IMG/VR virus record: IMGVR_UViG_3300047318_000076
Location: 1 to 39,197 of that record
DNA length: 39,197 nt
Source of the DNA: a virus
Strand: one strand, 5' to 3'
Below are positions 8,501-17,250 of the stretch, piece after piece. Positions within the stretch are counted from its first letter, which is position 1. Every line of letters begins with the position of its first letter. The position numbers were made by a program, and so were the translations under genes. The notes under the pieces were generated by a model. That model searched no databases and was not told the origin of the DNA. It saw nothing but the letters and a program-made list of their open reading frames with translations.

Positions 8501-10487
8501 TATCAATTCCTTGCTGATACAGCTTCTGCTGAGTTTTCAGATACGCCATACCTGAAACCTGCATGGCATCCATATCTTTAAGAATACTGGTGTCATATGC
8601 AGCTTTAGCATATGAAGGTTGGTAGGGGAAGTTATCCAGCTTCTCATGGCTGAACAACCCCTTAGCTTCCAAATCTTTTACATACTGCGCTTTAGCAGCT
8701 TGGCGTGCAAATAGATCATTAGCAAGTGCAGAGCTAGGACCTTGTTCCAAGAACTCTTGAGATACATTAGTGATTTTTGCAATGGCTTCAGTACTAACTC
8801 CTGTACCAGCTTTGTGGCCTTGAATTAAAGAAGCAGCTACTTCTTCCTTAGATACTTGCAAGTGCTTGACCAAATCCTGCACTGTATTAATCTCATAATT
8901 ACCCGCCTGTGAAACTACAGTAATCTTTTCCAACTTGGCCTGCATAGCTCTTTCAAGCAGTGGAATATCATGCTCTCCAATCTGCATACCTTCTGTTACT
9001 TTCGCATTCCGATCAGCCCAGATATACCTTGCCTCAGCTTCAGTATGATCTGCCGATTTAGCGTCCCAGATACGGCTCTCTTTAAACTTGTATTTACTAA
9101 CAGTTTGTAGAACTTCCGCCGCACTTTCATGAGTATCTCCAAGACTAAGAATCTTCGGCTCATCAAATGTTACTTTGCCCATATCAGCACCGCTGATCTT
9201 AACATATCCTACTTTTTTAGGAAGTACTCCAGCGCCTGATTCTCCTGTAAGAATATCATCAATGTTCTTAGCTTGCTTAGCTGTAAACTTCTCAATCTCT
9301 TTTTCAGCCTTGAGAGTCTTACCAATTCTACCAAGCTCTACCAGACCCTCCATATTTGCAATGGTCTGATTCCCTGAGAGCCCTACGCTCATATCAGTAA
9401 GATGATTAGCAAGAGTCTTGTCTCCAGCAGAGAGCTCTTGAAAGTCCATGCGATTCTTATTCGCCATGGAAGTAAGAGTCTCAGTACGAAGCCTATCCAA
9501 TCTACCACTTAGCTTACCTGCTACATCAGCTTGTTGACCTGCATTCAGATCTTTAAGCAATGGAGCTGCAAAGGTATAGGAACCGTCAGCAATCTCACTA
9601 GCAGTTGGAGCTACCGGCATATCACTAATATGACTATTTCTACTAATAATACGTTGGGCAGGACTGAGCGCCGTAACATCAGCAAGGTCAGCGAATTGCT
9701 TCTCCGCTGGATTAAATGCTTTAACTGCGCCTTTGATGTTACCCAGAGTAATCGCATGGTTAATAGCTCCGCCAATAACACCGCCCACAGCAGTACCCAC
9801 CAGCATATTTTTAGCAATATCCCAACCGTCAAGATCATTCAGTACTGGGGACTTAAAGGAAGTAGCAGTTACCGCAATTTCAAATGCAGCAGACTCCAAT
9901 GCGGCTTGGCCATATCCAGCTCCAATGGCTTTGAGTGCATTACCAGTTACGGCACTGAAGGTAGCACTAGATTGTGCAATATCCACAGCAGCAAGAGTTG
10001 TATACGCCTTAGCACTAGGAGTTAAAAGTCCTGTAGCACGAGAGAGATTAGCGCCAAGCATCCCAGTTTCCTGTGCTGTGCGCAGTACTTTCTGTCCCAT
10101 GTTCAGGAGCTTGATTCCTCCTAGGCCCGGAATGATACTGGTAGCAATGAAACCTGCCATATCTACGGCATTCTGATTATTCTGATAATACTTACCCAGA
10201 TCATCATCCAAAGCTGCAATCATGGCATGCGTGTCATTCTCTTTAAGATCAGCCCCTAACCAGTTACCAACAGTGACTCCGGTATTATAGAAACTATTCA
10301 GGCCCGAGAGCCCTGCGGTAGCAATGAATTTACCTGCATTATCTAGACCATCTCCCCAAGTGGAAGAATCAGTAAATGCAAAGTTACCATTACCATAGTT
10401 ATGCGCATCAGCCGCAGCCAGATAGGAAGGTTGTTCACCTTTATCAGAGGCTGCATTAAGCGCTGTGTAATCTACTTTCTCATGCAT
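5541..10487 (-). CDS. Large internal virion protein (1648 aa), probable DNA-ejection protein
   Basis: The largest gene in the window. It encodes an alanine-rich, largely helical protein like the giant internal or ejection proteins carried in the heads of podoviruses. AAGGGG precedes ATG 10487. Two hydrophobic stretches, about residues 111-130 and 227-248, are glycine-rich; the second (GTAVGGVIGGAINH) has the small-residue spacing of membrane-inserting helices. No lysozyme, transglycosylase, protease or polymerase motif was seen. The C-terminus has a Gly/Ala-rich tail. It follows two other internal-type proteins in the same operon, and together they may form the ejection apparatus crossing the cell envelope. 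Role inferred from size, composition and position. Confidence 0.75.
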   Translation of the reverse strand: MHEKVDYTALNAASDKGEQPSYLAAADAHNYGNGNFAFTDSSTWGDGLDNAGKFIATAGLSGLNSFYNTGVTVGNWLGADLKENDTHAMIAALDDDLGKYYQNNQNAVDMAGFIATSIIPGLGGIKLLNMGQKVLRTAQETGMLGANLSRATGLLTPSAKAYTTLAAVDIAQSSATFSAVTGNALKAIGAGYGQAALESAAFEIAVTATSFKSPVLNDLDGWDIAKNMLVGTAVGGVIGGAINHAITLGNIKGAVKAFNPAEKQFADLADVTALSPAQRIISRNSHISDMPVAPTASEIADGSYTFAAPLLKDLNAGQQADVAGKLSGRLDRLRTETLTSMANKNRMDFQELSAGDKTLANHLTDMSVGLSGNQTIANMEGLVELGRIGKTLKAEKEIEKFTAKQAKNIDDILTGESGAGVLPKKVGYVKISGADMGKVTFDEPKILSLGDTHESAAEVLQTVSKYKFKESRIWDAKSADHTEAEARYIWADRNAKVTEGMQIGEHDIPLLERAMQAKLEKITVVSQAGNYEINTVQDLVKHLQVSKEEVAASLIQGHKAGTGVSTEAIAKITNVSQEFLEQGPSSALANDLFARQAAKAQYVKDLEAKGLFSHEKLDNFPYQPSYAKAAYDTSILKDMDAMQVSGMAYLKTQQKLYQQGIDNVLAKHLPDDLMNRLWHPGDEMMLKTNRFGSGPGLFSFANGGYHTPESWAETIGSATAAIQKHFKDATTDTLQSSLYKLASNQHAAIEFESINKTLMSTSEQYGINEAGNALVPLKILDWEAAVRAGKNVARPALQEGAPAQIAIKTPEALEAWNVRTGLTGARTEAFGEIRNAQGLTDLKDPRALRPIRPDPKDYPYYAIVVDESVTGVGHKSMIHAASPKELEEMIAKVPDNYKTYKGDQLKEYHKAHGEFDYEMTLHENYIDADLKKSGVNNPFFIKTDPQKIAQDMLRDHLKSDDIFTRELVNAKYEKEFSFLRQQGEQYTNTATSQYKGSYRDIENSVKNPYLNYVKTALNVSQISEHPYIMGLNQKLDSAVSKTWEVIGQAVRDTKSLEDLDKINKSLKEFGVKSAYYDAATDLLANHSAPKGVLVNFVSKANAMLSTLTLRLDPLNAINNAVGSTVLYGTELKSFINAMGSADGELAGKLTGMLKMDRPSMANLTGAPTDQVTTAGKIMQQAVKNWFDTEAKTLSGTPLKEYYSKNGWSTRLTDQARQMMEDLTLQGSETPSVMTSKLQSAFTAFKELANKGEKITGNKYAEEFNRFVSADSMRQLTDLGVQAGKITDQEAVGYINTFVNRTQGNIMATQRPLMFQGAVGQAVGLFQTYQFNMIQQLFRHVAEGAPKDAAMLLGLQGTMYGMNGLPGFNFLNTHIVGTMSGNVHHTDAYSSTYGMAGKSVGDLLLYGLPSNMLRANLYTRGDINPRQVTIVPVNPLDIPFVNATMKSYDNVANSLGKIANGASVWQTLLQGIEHNGISRPLAGLAQVAQAATHEGKVFSTTGKGSISGGNDLMSWATAARIAGGKPFDDAVANDATFRVTAYQAADRGKMDVLAQAIKTSGIGGGEISNDQINQFAARYAAAGGKQENFNKYMLKEIKSANTNKANLIMTNLKNPMSQKMQQIMGGTAGLDGYGVAGGMAGGAGSMEDY

Positions 10488-10499
10488 GAAATACCCCTT

Positions 10500-12209
10500 T
10501 TAGTTGAATGTACCAAATCCAGTAGCCCCTGCAGTGGCTTCCTGCATAGTGACTCCGCGCAGCTTCAGAGCTACAGCTCTAGTAACATCTTGTGGAGTTA
10601 AGAGATTATAATTCCTTGGAACTCCCATGGCATCTGGCAACTTAGTATTGAAACTTGTCTGCATAGGGAGACCTACAGAGTCATAATTCTTGGTACTGTT
10701 ATTAACTGCTGCTGCCGCTGTAAATGCGAGTGTGAGTCCCTTGATACCCTCAGCATGAGATACCTTACCAGCTTTAATTGCAGCAGCTGTGAGGGAGATA
10801 AGTTGATCAGGATTAGTTTCTTTCAAGGCTCCAGTAACCATCTGCGGAGCCATTACTGAGGTATACCAAGCAGTCTTATTAACACCATTTACACTCAGTA
10901 CAGATTCCAGAGGTGGAGGTGCATAGATATTGTTAGCGTTTCCAATATCAATATTACCTTGCTGTGCCTTGGCCTTAGCAATTGCTGAAGTCCTTGCTGC
11001 CCCTGCTACCAGTTCGGGCTTAGTCCGATCATACCCGCCAACAGTAGCTGCTTGTGTACTTCCAGCTTCAAGGAAGTTATCGCGCAAGAAGGTTTTAACA
11101 GTACCTTGTGCTGCTGTCATTGGAGCATTGTGCTGCACAATCATGCGACCAACTTGTCCCGGATCTTCTGATACCATTGGCTTGCCAGCACTCTGAGTAT
11201 TAATACCAGTGTGATAGAAATCTACAATATCAGCACGCTTAGAGTTCAGCATTGTAATAATCTTAGCATCGGGCCAAGCACTGATATCTTTGAACCCCAT
11301 AGTAGCAGCCCCAAGGCGTACAGTATCAGCAGCATCTTTCATCTGCACTCGATCTTCTTTCTTTTCATTCAAACGCTCCAGCCTATCTTCTGCTGCAAGC
11401 TTATTTGCTTTTTGAGTCTCTACAAATTGTTTCTCTGCGAGTGCCATATGTTGCTGACTAAGAGCAAGACTCTCAGCACTGTTCTTAGTTTGCATTGCTA
11501 CACCAAGATTCTGTAACTGCTGGGAGTCCATGGTATTCAATGCATTGATTCGATTAACATTGATTCCAGCATTGGCAATCTTCTGTGCATCCATCTTAGT
11601 TGCGATCTCCGCAGCAGCGCCTTCTAGGGTAGCTTGTACAGTAGCAGCAGTTTTAGTCTGCTTAAGTGCTGCCATTTGACCCGGGATATTCTGAGTAAGA
11701 GTCTGAAGGTCAGCAAAGTCTTTAGTAGCCGCGTTACTCCTAGCAGCTGCAATCTCTGCATTACGTACAGTACTTTCCAATCCCATTTGAGCTTTTACAT
11801 AATCAACTGGATGGTCAAGGAATTTAATATCCAAATCATGTGCAAGCTTCTGACGCTTGTCAATTGCATCCAGTTTAGAGGCTTTCCATTCCTCACTAAT
11901 CTTATCTAACACATCCGAAGATACGCCCGGATTAATTCCCAGATTAGTAGCTAACTGCTGTCCCTTATTCTGAGCATCCAGATCAGCCAGCTGCTGTGCT
12001 TTAAGTACAATCTGAGAGCTATTACCTGCAACTCCCATATTAGATACCATATCAGCGGCGTCCTTATCTTGCTGTGCAAAGATATCCTGTACCAAAGCAG
12101 AACGCTTGATAAGATTCTCATTATTAATACCAACAGCATCCATGATATCTCCCACATTACCGGGCTTAAACATGGAGATTGATTCTGTATTACTTAATCT
12201 CGTTGGCAT
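10500..12209 (-). CDS. Internal virion protein (569 aa), helical/coiled-coil
   Basis: An alanine- and glutamine-rich protein with long helical stretches. Residues about 235-300 (ALSQQHMALAEKQFVETQKA onward, rich in K, E and A) look like a coiled coil. The C-terminal third has mixed structure. It overlaps the preceding gene by 20 bases and has GGAGGG before ATG 12209. Located between the 342-aa and 1648-aa proteins, it fits the second of the two large ejection/internal proteins that podoviruses usually have. No enzymatic motif is visible. Confidence 0.7.
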   Translation of the reverse strand: MPTRLSNTESISMFKPGNVGDIMDAVGINNENLIKRSALVQDIFAQQDKDAADMVSNMGVAGNSSQIVLKAQQLADLDAQNKGQQLATNLGINPGVSSDVLDKISEEWKASKLDAIDKRQKLAHDLDIKFLDHPVDYVKAQMGLESTVRNAEIAAARSNAATKDFADLQTLTQNIPGQMAALKQTKTAATVQATLEGAAAEIATKMDAQKIANAGINVNRINALNTMDSQQLQNLGVAMQTKNSAESLALSQQHMALAEKQFVETQKANKLAAEDRLERLNEKKEDRVQMKDAADTVRLGAATMGFKDISAWPDAKIITMLNSKRADIVDFYHTGINTQSAGKPMVSEDPGQVGRMIVQHNAPMTAAQGTVKTFLRDNFLEAGSTQAATVGGYDRTKPELVAGAARTSAIAKAKAQQGNIDIGNANNIYAPPPLESVLSVNGVNKTAWYTSVMAPQMVTGALKETNPDQLISLTAAAIKAGKVSHAEGIKGLTLAFTAAAAVNNSTKNYDSVGLPMQTSFNTKLPDAMGVPRNYNLLTPQDVTRAVALKLRGVTMQEATAGATGFGTFN

Positions 12210-13218
12210 AGTACCCTCCGGAGATATTTACATTTCCATAGTTACGAGCTACTGTGCGAGACAGAAGCCAGCAACCCCAGTACATCTGTTTGGTGCCCCA
12301 GCCAAGAATAGTCTTTCTAGCTCCTTTGCAGCCACCTTCTGCCGCAATATACTCAGCACGTGCATTTAATAGGGCACATACAATTCGTGAAGTATTAGAA
12401 TACGGATGCTTCTTCAGATGCGCCAACATTGGCACAGCCCAGAAGTAATAACCTTTCTTGCTCTGCTCATCATAACTTGCAAATTCACGGGAACCATAGC
12501 GATAGTATTTAAGAGGCATGCGGTTTTGTCGAACTAATTCAGTGCACAGAATCCATTTAGACTCAGTCTCTGCCTTAGTTTCTACTGTATCCTTAGAGCC
12601 AGAAGTCTCTTTAAGATCATGCTGATCGGTTTGAGTATCACTACTTGTAATGGCCTTAGTACTACTAGGTCCCATGATCTGAGTCATATCAGTATCTTGC
12701 AGGCTAAAAGTATCAGAGGCTCCAATAACCTGAGTAGTAGTGCTGCCTGAATTAGTAGTAGAGCTAGAAGAGGCACCAATCGTATTTACTGTCTGTGCGC
12801 CACGCGCTGCTACTTCTCCAGAAATGCGACTAATCAGATCACTAGCGAGAAGGCCTTTAGTAGTAGAGTTATAGCCGCCACTAATATTGTCCCCTTTAAC
12901 CGTGGCAGCAAGTCCCTGATTACTTTCCAGCATACCATTAGCAATATGCTGAACAGCAGCTTCTGTGAGCATTAGTTGGGAAGTGTCAATACGCCCGCTG
13001 TTATGGGTAGTACTGGTACTTGGACCTTGTGTAGTGGTATTGGTTGAGCCTGTATTATGTGCGCTATTAGAAACAGTACCTTTATTTGTGTTGGTACTAC
13101 CACTGTTCTGGGTATCTGTTACTCCATCAGTGTGACCTAAAAAGATTTTAGTTAACGACTCTGATTCATCGTAGTCTTCGTTTTTAGATCCGACTGAGCC
13201 TTTAATGCCAAGTCCCAT
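12190..13218 (-). CDS. Probable virion/ejection protein with Ser/Thr/Asn-rich repeats (342 aa)
   Basis: The N-terminal two thirds (about 1-215) is of low complexity, with spaced copies of an N-S/T-G-S-T-N-T type unit (for example NSGSTNTNKG, NTGSTNTTTQG, NSGSTTTQVIG). The C-terminal part (about 220-342) is compact and rich in W, C, Y and K (WILCTELVRQNRMPLKYYRY). I associate such C-terminal domains with podovirus structural proteins that precede internal proteins, but have no firm family name. GGGGGG lies before ATG 13218. It starts the internal-protein block behind the lysis genes, so it is probably a minor virion protein. Confidence 0.6.
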   Translation of the reverse strand: MGLGIKGSVGSKNEDYDESESLTKIFLGHTDGVTDTQNSGSTNTNKGTVSNSAHNTGSTNTTTQGPSTSTTHNSGRIDTSQLMLTEAAVQHIANGMLESNQGLAATVKGDNISGGYNSTTKGLLASDLISRISGEVAARGAQTVNTIGASSSSTTNSGSTTTQVIGASDTFSLQDTDMTQIMGPSSTKAITSSDTQTDQHDLKETSGSKDTVETKAETESKWILCTELVRQNRMPLKYYRYGSREFASYDEQSKKGYYFWAVPMLAHLKKHPYSNTSRIVCALLNARAEYIAAEGGCKGARKTILGWGTKQMYWGCWLLSRTVARNYGNVNISGGYYANEIK

Positions 13219-13237
13219 AATAACCCCCCTTTAAAAT

Positions 13238-13801
13238 TTAATTAGCCCGAAAGGCTGGAATTTGAATAGCTGCTGGAATGTTAGGATCAGCTTGACCCTT
13301 ACCTCGAAAGTAACTTGCAATACCAAGTATCGGCATGGCTACTGCATTCAGCCCAGCTTGAGCTGTAAGCATTGCTGGAATCTGAGGAACTAATTCAGGC
13401 TTAAACAGATAAGCAATAAATACCATGAGTGATGCAGATACTAAATTGAACGCTACAGCGAAACCAATTGCAGGTCTCCAGCTATAGGTTGGCCAATGCT
13501 CAGCAGCCGCTTCTGCTTGCATAGTTTTATTCACTGATTCAATAGCACGGACTTCCAGTTCAGCTAGTTTATAGACATTATCAAAGCCAATTTCCTGCAG
13601 CTTTGCTTGGGTTTCCATCTCTGCTACTTTGAGTTTGAGCAGATCTTCTGAGGACATACCACTTAATAAAGTTTTAACTGAGTCCACAGTAGCATTGTCC
13701 AGACCCAGTACCTTACTTATAGCACTTACAGCAATACCAACTAGCGGGGTACCAAGAGCGGTACCAATCCAAGGTAATGCACCTTTAATTAAATCATTCA
13801 T
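13238..13801 (-). CDS. Holin, GTA_holin_3TM-like
   Basis: A 187-aa membrane protein that probably forms inner-membrane holes to release the endolysin. It has a hydrophobic N-terminal stretch (about 8-33), an amphipathic middle, then YSWRPAIGF at 106-114 leading into a second segment (111-133) and a third (about 144-165). The SWRP motif before a membrane helix is typical of the three-TM holin family first described from gene transfer agents (established family knowledge, matched by eye). Its neighbours are an XhlA-like membrane protein and an M15 endolysin, which makes a lysis cassette. AAAGGA precedes ATG 13801. Confidence 0.78.
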   Translation of the reverse strand: MNDLIKGALPWIGTALGTPLVGIAVSAISKVLGLDNATVDSVKTLLSGMSSEDLLKLKVAEMETQAKLQEIGFDNVYKLAELEVRAIESVNKTMQAEAAAEHWPTYSWRPAIGFAVAFNLVSASLMVFIAYLFKPELVPQIPAMLTAQAGLNAVAMPILGIASYFRGKGQADPNIPAAIQIPAFRAN

Positions 13802-13802
13802 G

Positions 13803-14006
13803 TCAATTTCCTTTAATTAGAAACTTCCAAATAATTCCACCTGCAATGATAAGGCCAGACAACCATTTAACAAAAGAGGTCATTCCTTTAGCAGTATTCC
13901 AAGCTTCGATTAAACCTTTAATGTCAGCACTAAGCTTATTAACATCTGATTTTAACTCTTTGATTTCATGCTTTAACTCTGCTATTTCAAGATCTCTTTC
14001 ATTCAT
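13803..14006 (-). CDS. XhlA-like small membrane protein (possible holin partner)
   Basis: A 67-aa protein with a charged heptad-like coiled coil at residues 3-36 (ELKHEIKELKSDVNKLSADI) and one C-terminal membrane segment at about 44-63, ending in a short basic tail. This is the layout of XhlA/haemolysin-type phage lysis proteins, which work with a holin. It lies one base upstream of the holin gene in reading direction and directly after the endolysin. It could also act as an antiholin or an i-spanin-like protein, but there is no overlapping o-spanin. AAGGGA precedes ATG 14006. Confidence 0.68.
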   Translation of the reverse strand: MNERDLEIAELKHEIKELKSDVNKLSADIKGLIEAWNTAKGMTSFVKWLSGLIIAGGIIWKFLIKGN

Positions 14007-14026
14007 ATAGCTATCCCTTAGTTTAG

Positions 14027-14503
14027 TTATTTATAAGGAGTGCCTTTAGGATCTGTAAGTCCTGTGGCATAACCTCCAGTGTTAAGTAAGGATAACACCT
14101 GACCTCGTGGCTTCCCACTTAGGATCGAGAAGGACACATGCACCCAACTATGCTCAAGAATCAATTGGTCAAATTTAATTTGGTCTTTATTTTTAATAAT
14201 AGCACGACAAATATCCAAAGGAGTTCCATAGGTTGGACAGATAAAATCAACAGCTTCACCTACACGATGCTGAGAAGTATCCTTGGAACCTACTGCCTGA
14301 TTAAGAGCAGCACATCGAAACCATGAATCAATACTGATTGGGCGCTTAAGTATATCTCTCACAATCTCCAGTTTAGCTGCGGTCTCTCGCATGGTAGCAA
14401 TTACCGATAATGGAGCAATGTTAAGAATATTAAGTGTTTCAGCCTTGGCAGAACGAGTAGCTTCTGCAAGAGAAAAATGAGCAGACAGATTCATTGGGGT
14501 CAT
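14027..14503 (-). CDS. Endolysin, peptidase M15 family
   Basis: A zinc peptidase that probably cuts the peptide cross-links of peptidoglycan at lysis. The M15 zinc motif is SQHRVGEAVDF, with H79 and D86. The third ligand is H122 in SWVHVSF, with E117 just before it as a candidate catalytic residue. Length (158 aa) is normal for a single-domain M15 phage endolysin. No signal peptide is present, so export relies on the holin. AGGAA precedes ATG 14503; an internal ATG three codons in is also possible. Confidence 0.88.
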   Translation of the reverse strand: MTPMNLSAHFSLAEATRSAKAETLNILNIAPLSVIATMRETAAKLEIVRDILKRPISIDSWFRCAALNQAVGSKDTSQHRVGEAVDFICPTYGTPLDICRAIIKNKDQIKFDQLILEHSWVHVSFSILSGKPRGQVLSLLNTGGYATGLTDPKGTPYK

Positions 14504-14511
14504 GATAATTC

Positions 14512-14703
14512 CTATGGGTGCGCAATGTTATATGCTTCTAGGGCGGCGATTCTAGCCTTAGCAGCAGTGAGTTCTTGCTGTACAATTCTGAAGGCATTTA
14601 GCACATCTTGCAGATGATTGTTGAGTGCTATGTTTCCAGAATCTACAGGTGTAACATGGGGAAGTCCTAGATTGACATCTGAACTTAATACTCCGGTGGC
14701 CAT
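14512..14703 (-). CDS. Small 63-aa protein with C-terminal coiled coil
   Basis: The start ATG shares one base with the stop of the upstream 511-aa tail gene (TAATG), with GGGGAGG upstream, so the two are translationally coupled. Residues 28-58 form a probable coiled coil (QDVLNAFRIVQQELTAAKAR). It is probably a minor tail or assembly protein given its coupling to the tail gene, though it also abuts the lysis genes. Confidence 0.62.
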   Translation of the reverse strand: MATGVLSSDVNLGLPHVTPVDSGNIALNNHLQDVLNAFRIVQQELTAAKARIAALEAYNIAHP

Positions 14704-16238
14704 TAGCGTACCTCCCCTTCATCACAGAATTTAAGAATTAGAGAGTTCAAATGAAATGCTCCAGTAAGAGCTACGCTGTGATTAACTCCAGTGGCACGGC
14801 AACCATACCTACGAACTGTTCCATTGCTCTTAGGATCAAGTACTGGTAGTGTGATGAATGTGTTAGTACCGTCAATTGAGGACATAAGCTTAACATTCAG
14901 GGTATTGCCATACTTCACACTCTCCAGATGAATCTCCTGCATACCAATGTAGTGGTTCCGATCTAATTGATACTTACCAAAAATAGCAGTTCCATTAGAG
15001 CCAGTGGTATCATAAGCAATGATTGCAATAATAATCGAACCATCAGCTTGAAGAAAGCCAATACTTCTACGAGGAGTTTCCACCACTTCACTGGAAGGGT
15101 AGGAGTACTCAAAACAATCAACGTGGTTAAGTTTAATCTTGCCCCAACGAGAGAGAGCAAAGTCATATACAAGTGCATGGGTAAGCTGATTCACTCCATA
15201 AGAGAAAATAAGATATCTATTAGATATCATTGTAAGCTTCTTCTTCATCGGAACTACAAGATCTACCACAGTAAAAATACCTGATAGCTCATTGTAATCT
15301 TCAAATTTGGAGCCTGCGATGAAGTCGGTAAGCTGCGGAAACATTACAGTACTATTAGCTGGAGATACTTCCTGCAAACCATTAGAAGTGTACGCGTAGT
15401 GATTTGTACTATTACCATCATAAGATACAAGATTAAAAGCTGCTAAGCCACCTGCACCAATAATCTCTTTATAATTGAATGGGAATTGGGAGTTACCTGA
15501 ATAGACAGCTGCCACTGCATTCTTTTTAGTATACACAATGAAACCATTGTTCATTGGAAGACATACAGTAATTGCAGCTTTAAGGGATTGGATACCTCCG
15601 CCGCCAGCTCCTGTAATTAAGGAGGGGGTAAAATCAATAGGACTTACAATGGATGACCAGAGAGCAGTAGTACTTGTCCACGCAATCATATAACCACTAG
15701 ATGCACAGATCCCTTGGATATTCGCAGGTGTGAGAGAAGTAAGTACTACAGCATCCAGCGCATTAGTAGCAAAGTTATATGTAAAGCAGCCAACTCCACC
15801 GAAGTAGATATAAGTCTGGCCATTCACATACGCGATGGTTACAACCTGCCCAGCAGCTGGAGCCTTATCAGTAGTACGAATCCAGCCTGAAGCTACTGTG
15901 AGCCGGACATAACATCTACCAGAAGTAGTGTTACAGAAGTCAGCTACATTCTCTGCAGGATCACGAAGATTAAAAATCTCATTAAAGGTGCTATCAATAT
16001 CTGAGGCAGGAGCAGTGATTTGCTGGAATGAGAGACTGGTAACTCCAGCATCCGTAGGCATTACATTGTGGCAGTAATACATCTGCGGAATACCAATGTC
16101 CCGATCCTTATTTTTAGGACTAGAAGCCTGCCGTGAATAGTTCTGATCAAATCCGGGGATGATAACAGTACGACCTTGAAGCTCCGAGAGGAAAGGAAAT
16201 TCAGCAGCCGTAAGATTAGCGCGGTATGTTTGTTGCAT
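14703..16238 (-). CDS. Probable tail protein (nozzle/stabilisation type), beta-propeller-like, 511 aa
   Basis: A mostly beta protein with repeated short blades containing FGGVGCFTYNF, VYSGNSQFPF, YAYTSNGL and ALVYDFALSRWG. The last resembles the repeats of tail nozzle proteins (T7 gp12-like) and P22 gp10-like stabilisation proteins. In podoviruses such a protein closes the head-tail tube below the adaptor, and an adaptor gene is present at 19986-20582. AAGGAG precedes ATG 16238. The general tail assignment is fairly safe. The exact component is an inference needing structure prediction. Confidence 0.55.
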   Translation of the reverse strand: MQQTYRANLTAAEFPFLSELQGRTVIIPGFDQNYSRQASSPKNKDRDIGIPQMYYCHNVMPTDAGVTSLSFQQITAPASDIDSTFNEIFNLRDPAENVADFCNTTSGRCYVRLTVASGWIRTTDKAPAAGQVVTIAYVNGQTYIYFGGVGCFTYNFATNALDAVVLTSLTPANIQGICASSGYMIAWTSTTALWSSIVSPIDFTPSLITGAGGGGIQSLKAAITVCLPMNNGFIVYTKKNAVAAVYSGNSQFPFNYKEIIGAGGLAAFNLVSYDGNSTNHYAYTSNGLQEVSPANSTVMFPQLTDFIAGSKFEDYNELSGIFTVVDLVVPMKKKLTMISNRYLIFSYGVNQLTHALVYDFALSRWGKIKLNHVDCFEYSYPSSEVVETPRRSIGFLQADGSIIIAIIAYDTTGSNGTAIFGKYQLDRNHYIGMQEIHLESVKYGNTLNVKLMSSIDGTNTFITLPVLDPKSNGTVRRYGCRATGVNHSVALTGAFHLNSLILKFCDEGEVR

Positions 16239-16256
16239 TCTCGAAGCTCCTTGGTT

Positions 16257-17240
16257 TTATAATACAACTGAACTAGCGCCAACCTTAGTAATAGCATTTG
16301 TGCCATTACCCGAAGTTATGCCATAGATGAAGGTATTAAGATTGGGAGTGCTACCAGCTACAACTTCTCGCTGACCAAACTGAGTATTATTTCGAGCATT
16401 GACTTGCGCAATTCTGCAGTTCTGCACATCACCTTCAATCCTGACACCATCAATACCATTGTTATTACTCATGCCACCAATCACGGCACACCCATCAGCA
16501 TTGACCAAATGAATACCACTGTTAACGCAGTTTGCTACCCTAGGATTAGTCACAGCTACAGAAGTTACATTCTTGGAGCCATTACCAATTAAGGCAATTC
16601 CGCGTCCTGTCTGATTACGTACAATTGGAGCTTGAATAGTCACATTGGAAATTGCCAGTCCATTAGAAGCGATACTGATTCCGTCACCAGTAGCAATCGC
16701 ATCAGAAGTAAGAATCCTAGAATTGACCAGAGAAATATTAGCGCCAGAGTCTACAAGAATTCCGGATTCAGTGTGTCCAGTGGAGCTACAATCCAAGAGG
16801 TGCACTTCACTCGTAGCTGCACCAGTAATACGGAAAGATGAACCCTTAACACTCTGCGCATAGAGTTGTACTCCTTGCGAATCTACTGAGTTGTTAAATG
16901 TAAACCCATGGAAGTTCAGACCTACCTGATTGACCTTATTACCATCTAGCATAAAATCATACAGCAGGCAATTGGAACCTACAGAAATAGCAGGTGCGTT
17001 AGTAAGATCTTTTTGCTTTAATACTGACTTCTCGCCAGCCCCAATAATAATACTTCCATCAGGTACTGCCAGAGTAGTAAACAGCCAAGTACCAACACCA
17101 ACAGATACAGGAGATCCTGCTGTTAATGCTGCTAACAAGGCTGCTGTGATATCAGTATTCTGCGGCCCCATATCAAAAGTAGATACATATCCTACGTTAT
17201 CTGCAGTGCTTAGAACACTTCCTTTAACTCGCGTAATCAT
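16257..17240 (-). CDS. Tailspike with right-handed beta-helix
   Basis: A 327-aa protein with the repeated short strands and Asn/Gly/Ser turns of a right-handed parallel beta-helix. Examples are LLDCSSTGHTESGILVDSGA, NVTIQAPIVRNQTGRGIALI and GIHLVNADGCAVIGGMSNNN. The N-terminal segment with GPQNTDITAALLAAL matches the opening of many phage tailspikes. Such proteins bind and often cleave surface polysaccharide; no catalytic triad can be assigned by eye. It is short for a depolymerase and may act with the two other fibre genes. AAGGA precedes ATG 17240. Confidence 0.72.
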   Translation of the reverse strand: MITRVKGSVLSTADNVGYVSTFDMGPQNTDITAALLAALTAGSPVSVGVGTWLFTTLAVPDGSIIIGAGEKSVLKQKDLTNAPAISVGSNCLLYDFMLDGNKVNQVGLNFHGFTFNNSVDSQGVQLYAQSVKGSSFRITGAATSEVHLLDCSSTGHTESGILVDSGANISLVNSRILTSDAIATGDGISIASNGLAISNVTIQAPIVRNQTGRGIALIGNGSKNVTSVAVTNPRVANCVNSGIHLVNADGCAVIGGMSNNNGIDGVRIEGDVQNCRIAQVNARNNTQFGQREVVAGSTPNLNTFIYGITSGNGTNAITKVGASSVVL

Positions 17241-17250
17241 ATTAGTTTCC

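Noticed and set aside
5733-10176. Many plus-strand frames of 60-164 codons opposite the 1648-aa gene
   Set aside because: All are antisense shadows without ribosome sites or protein-like composition.
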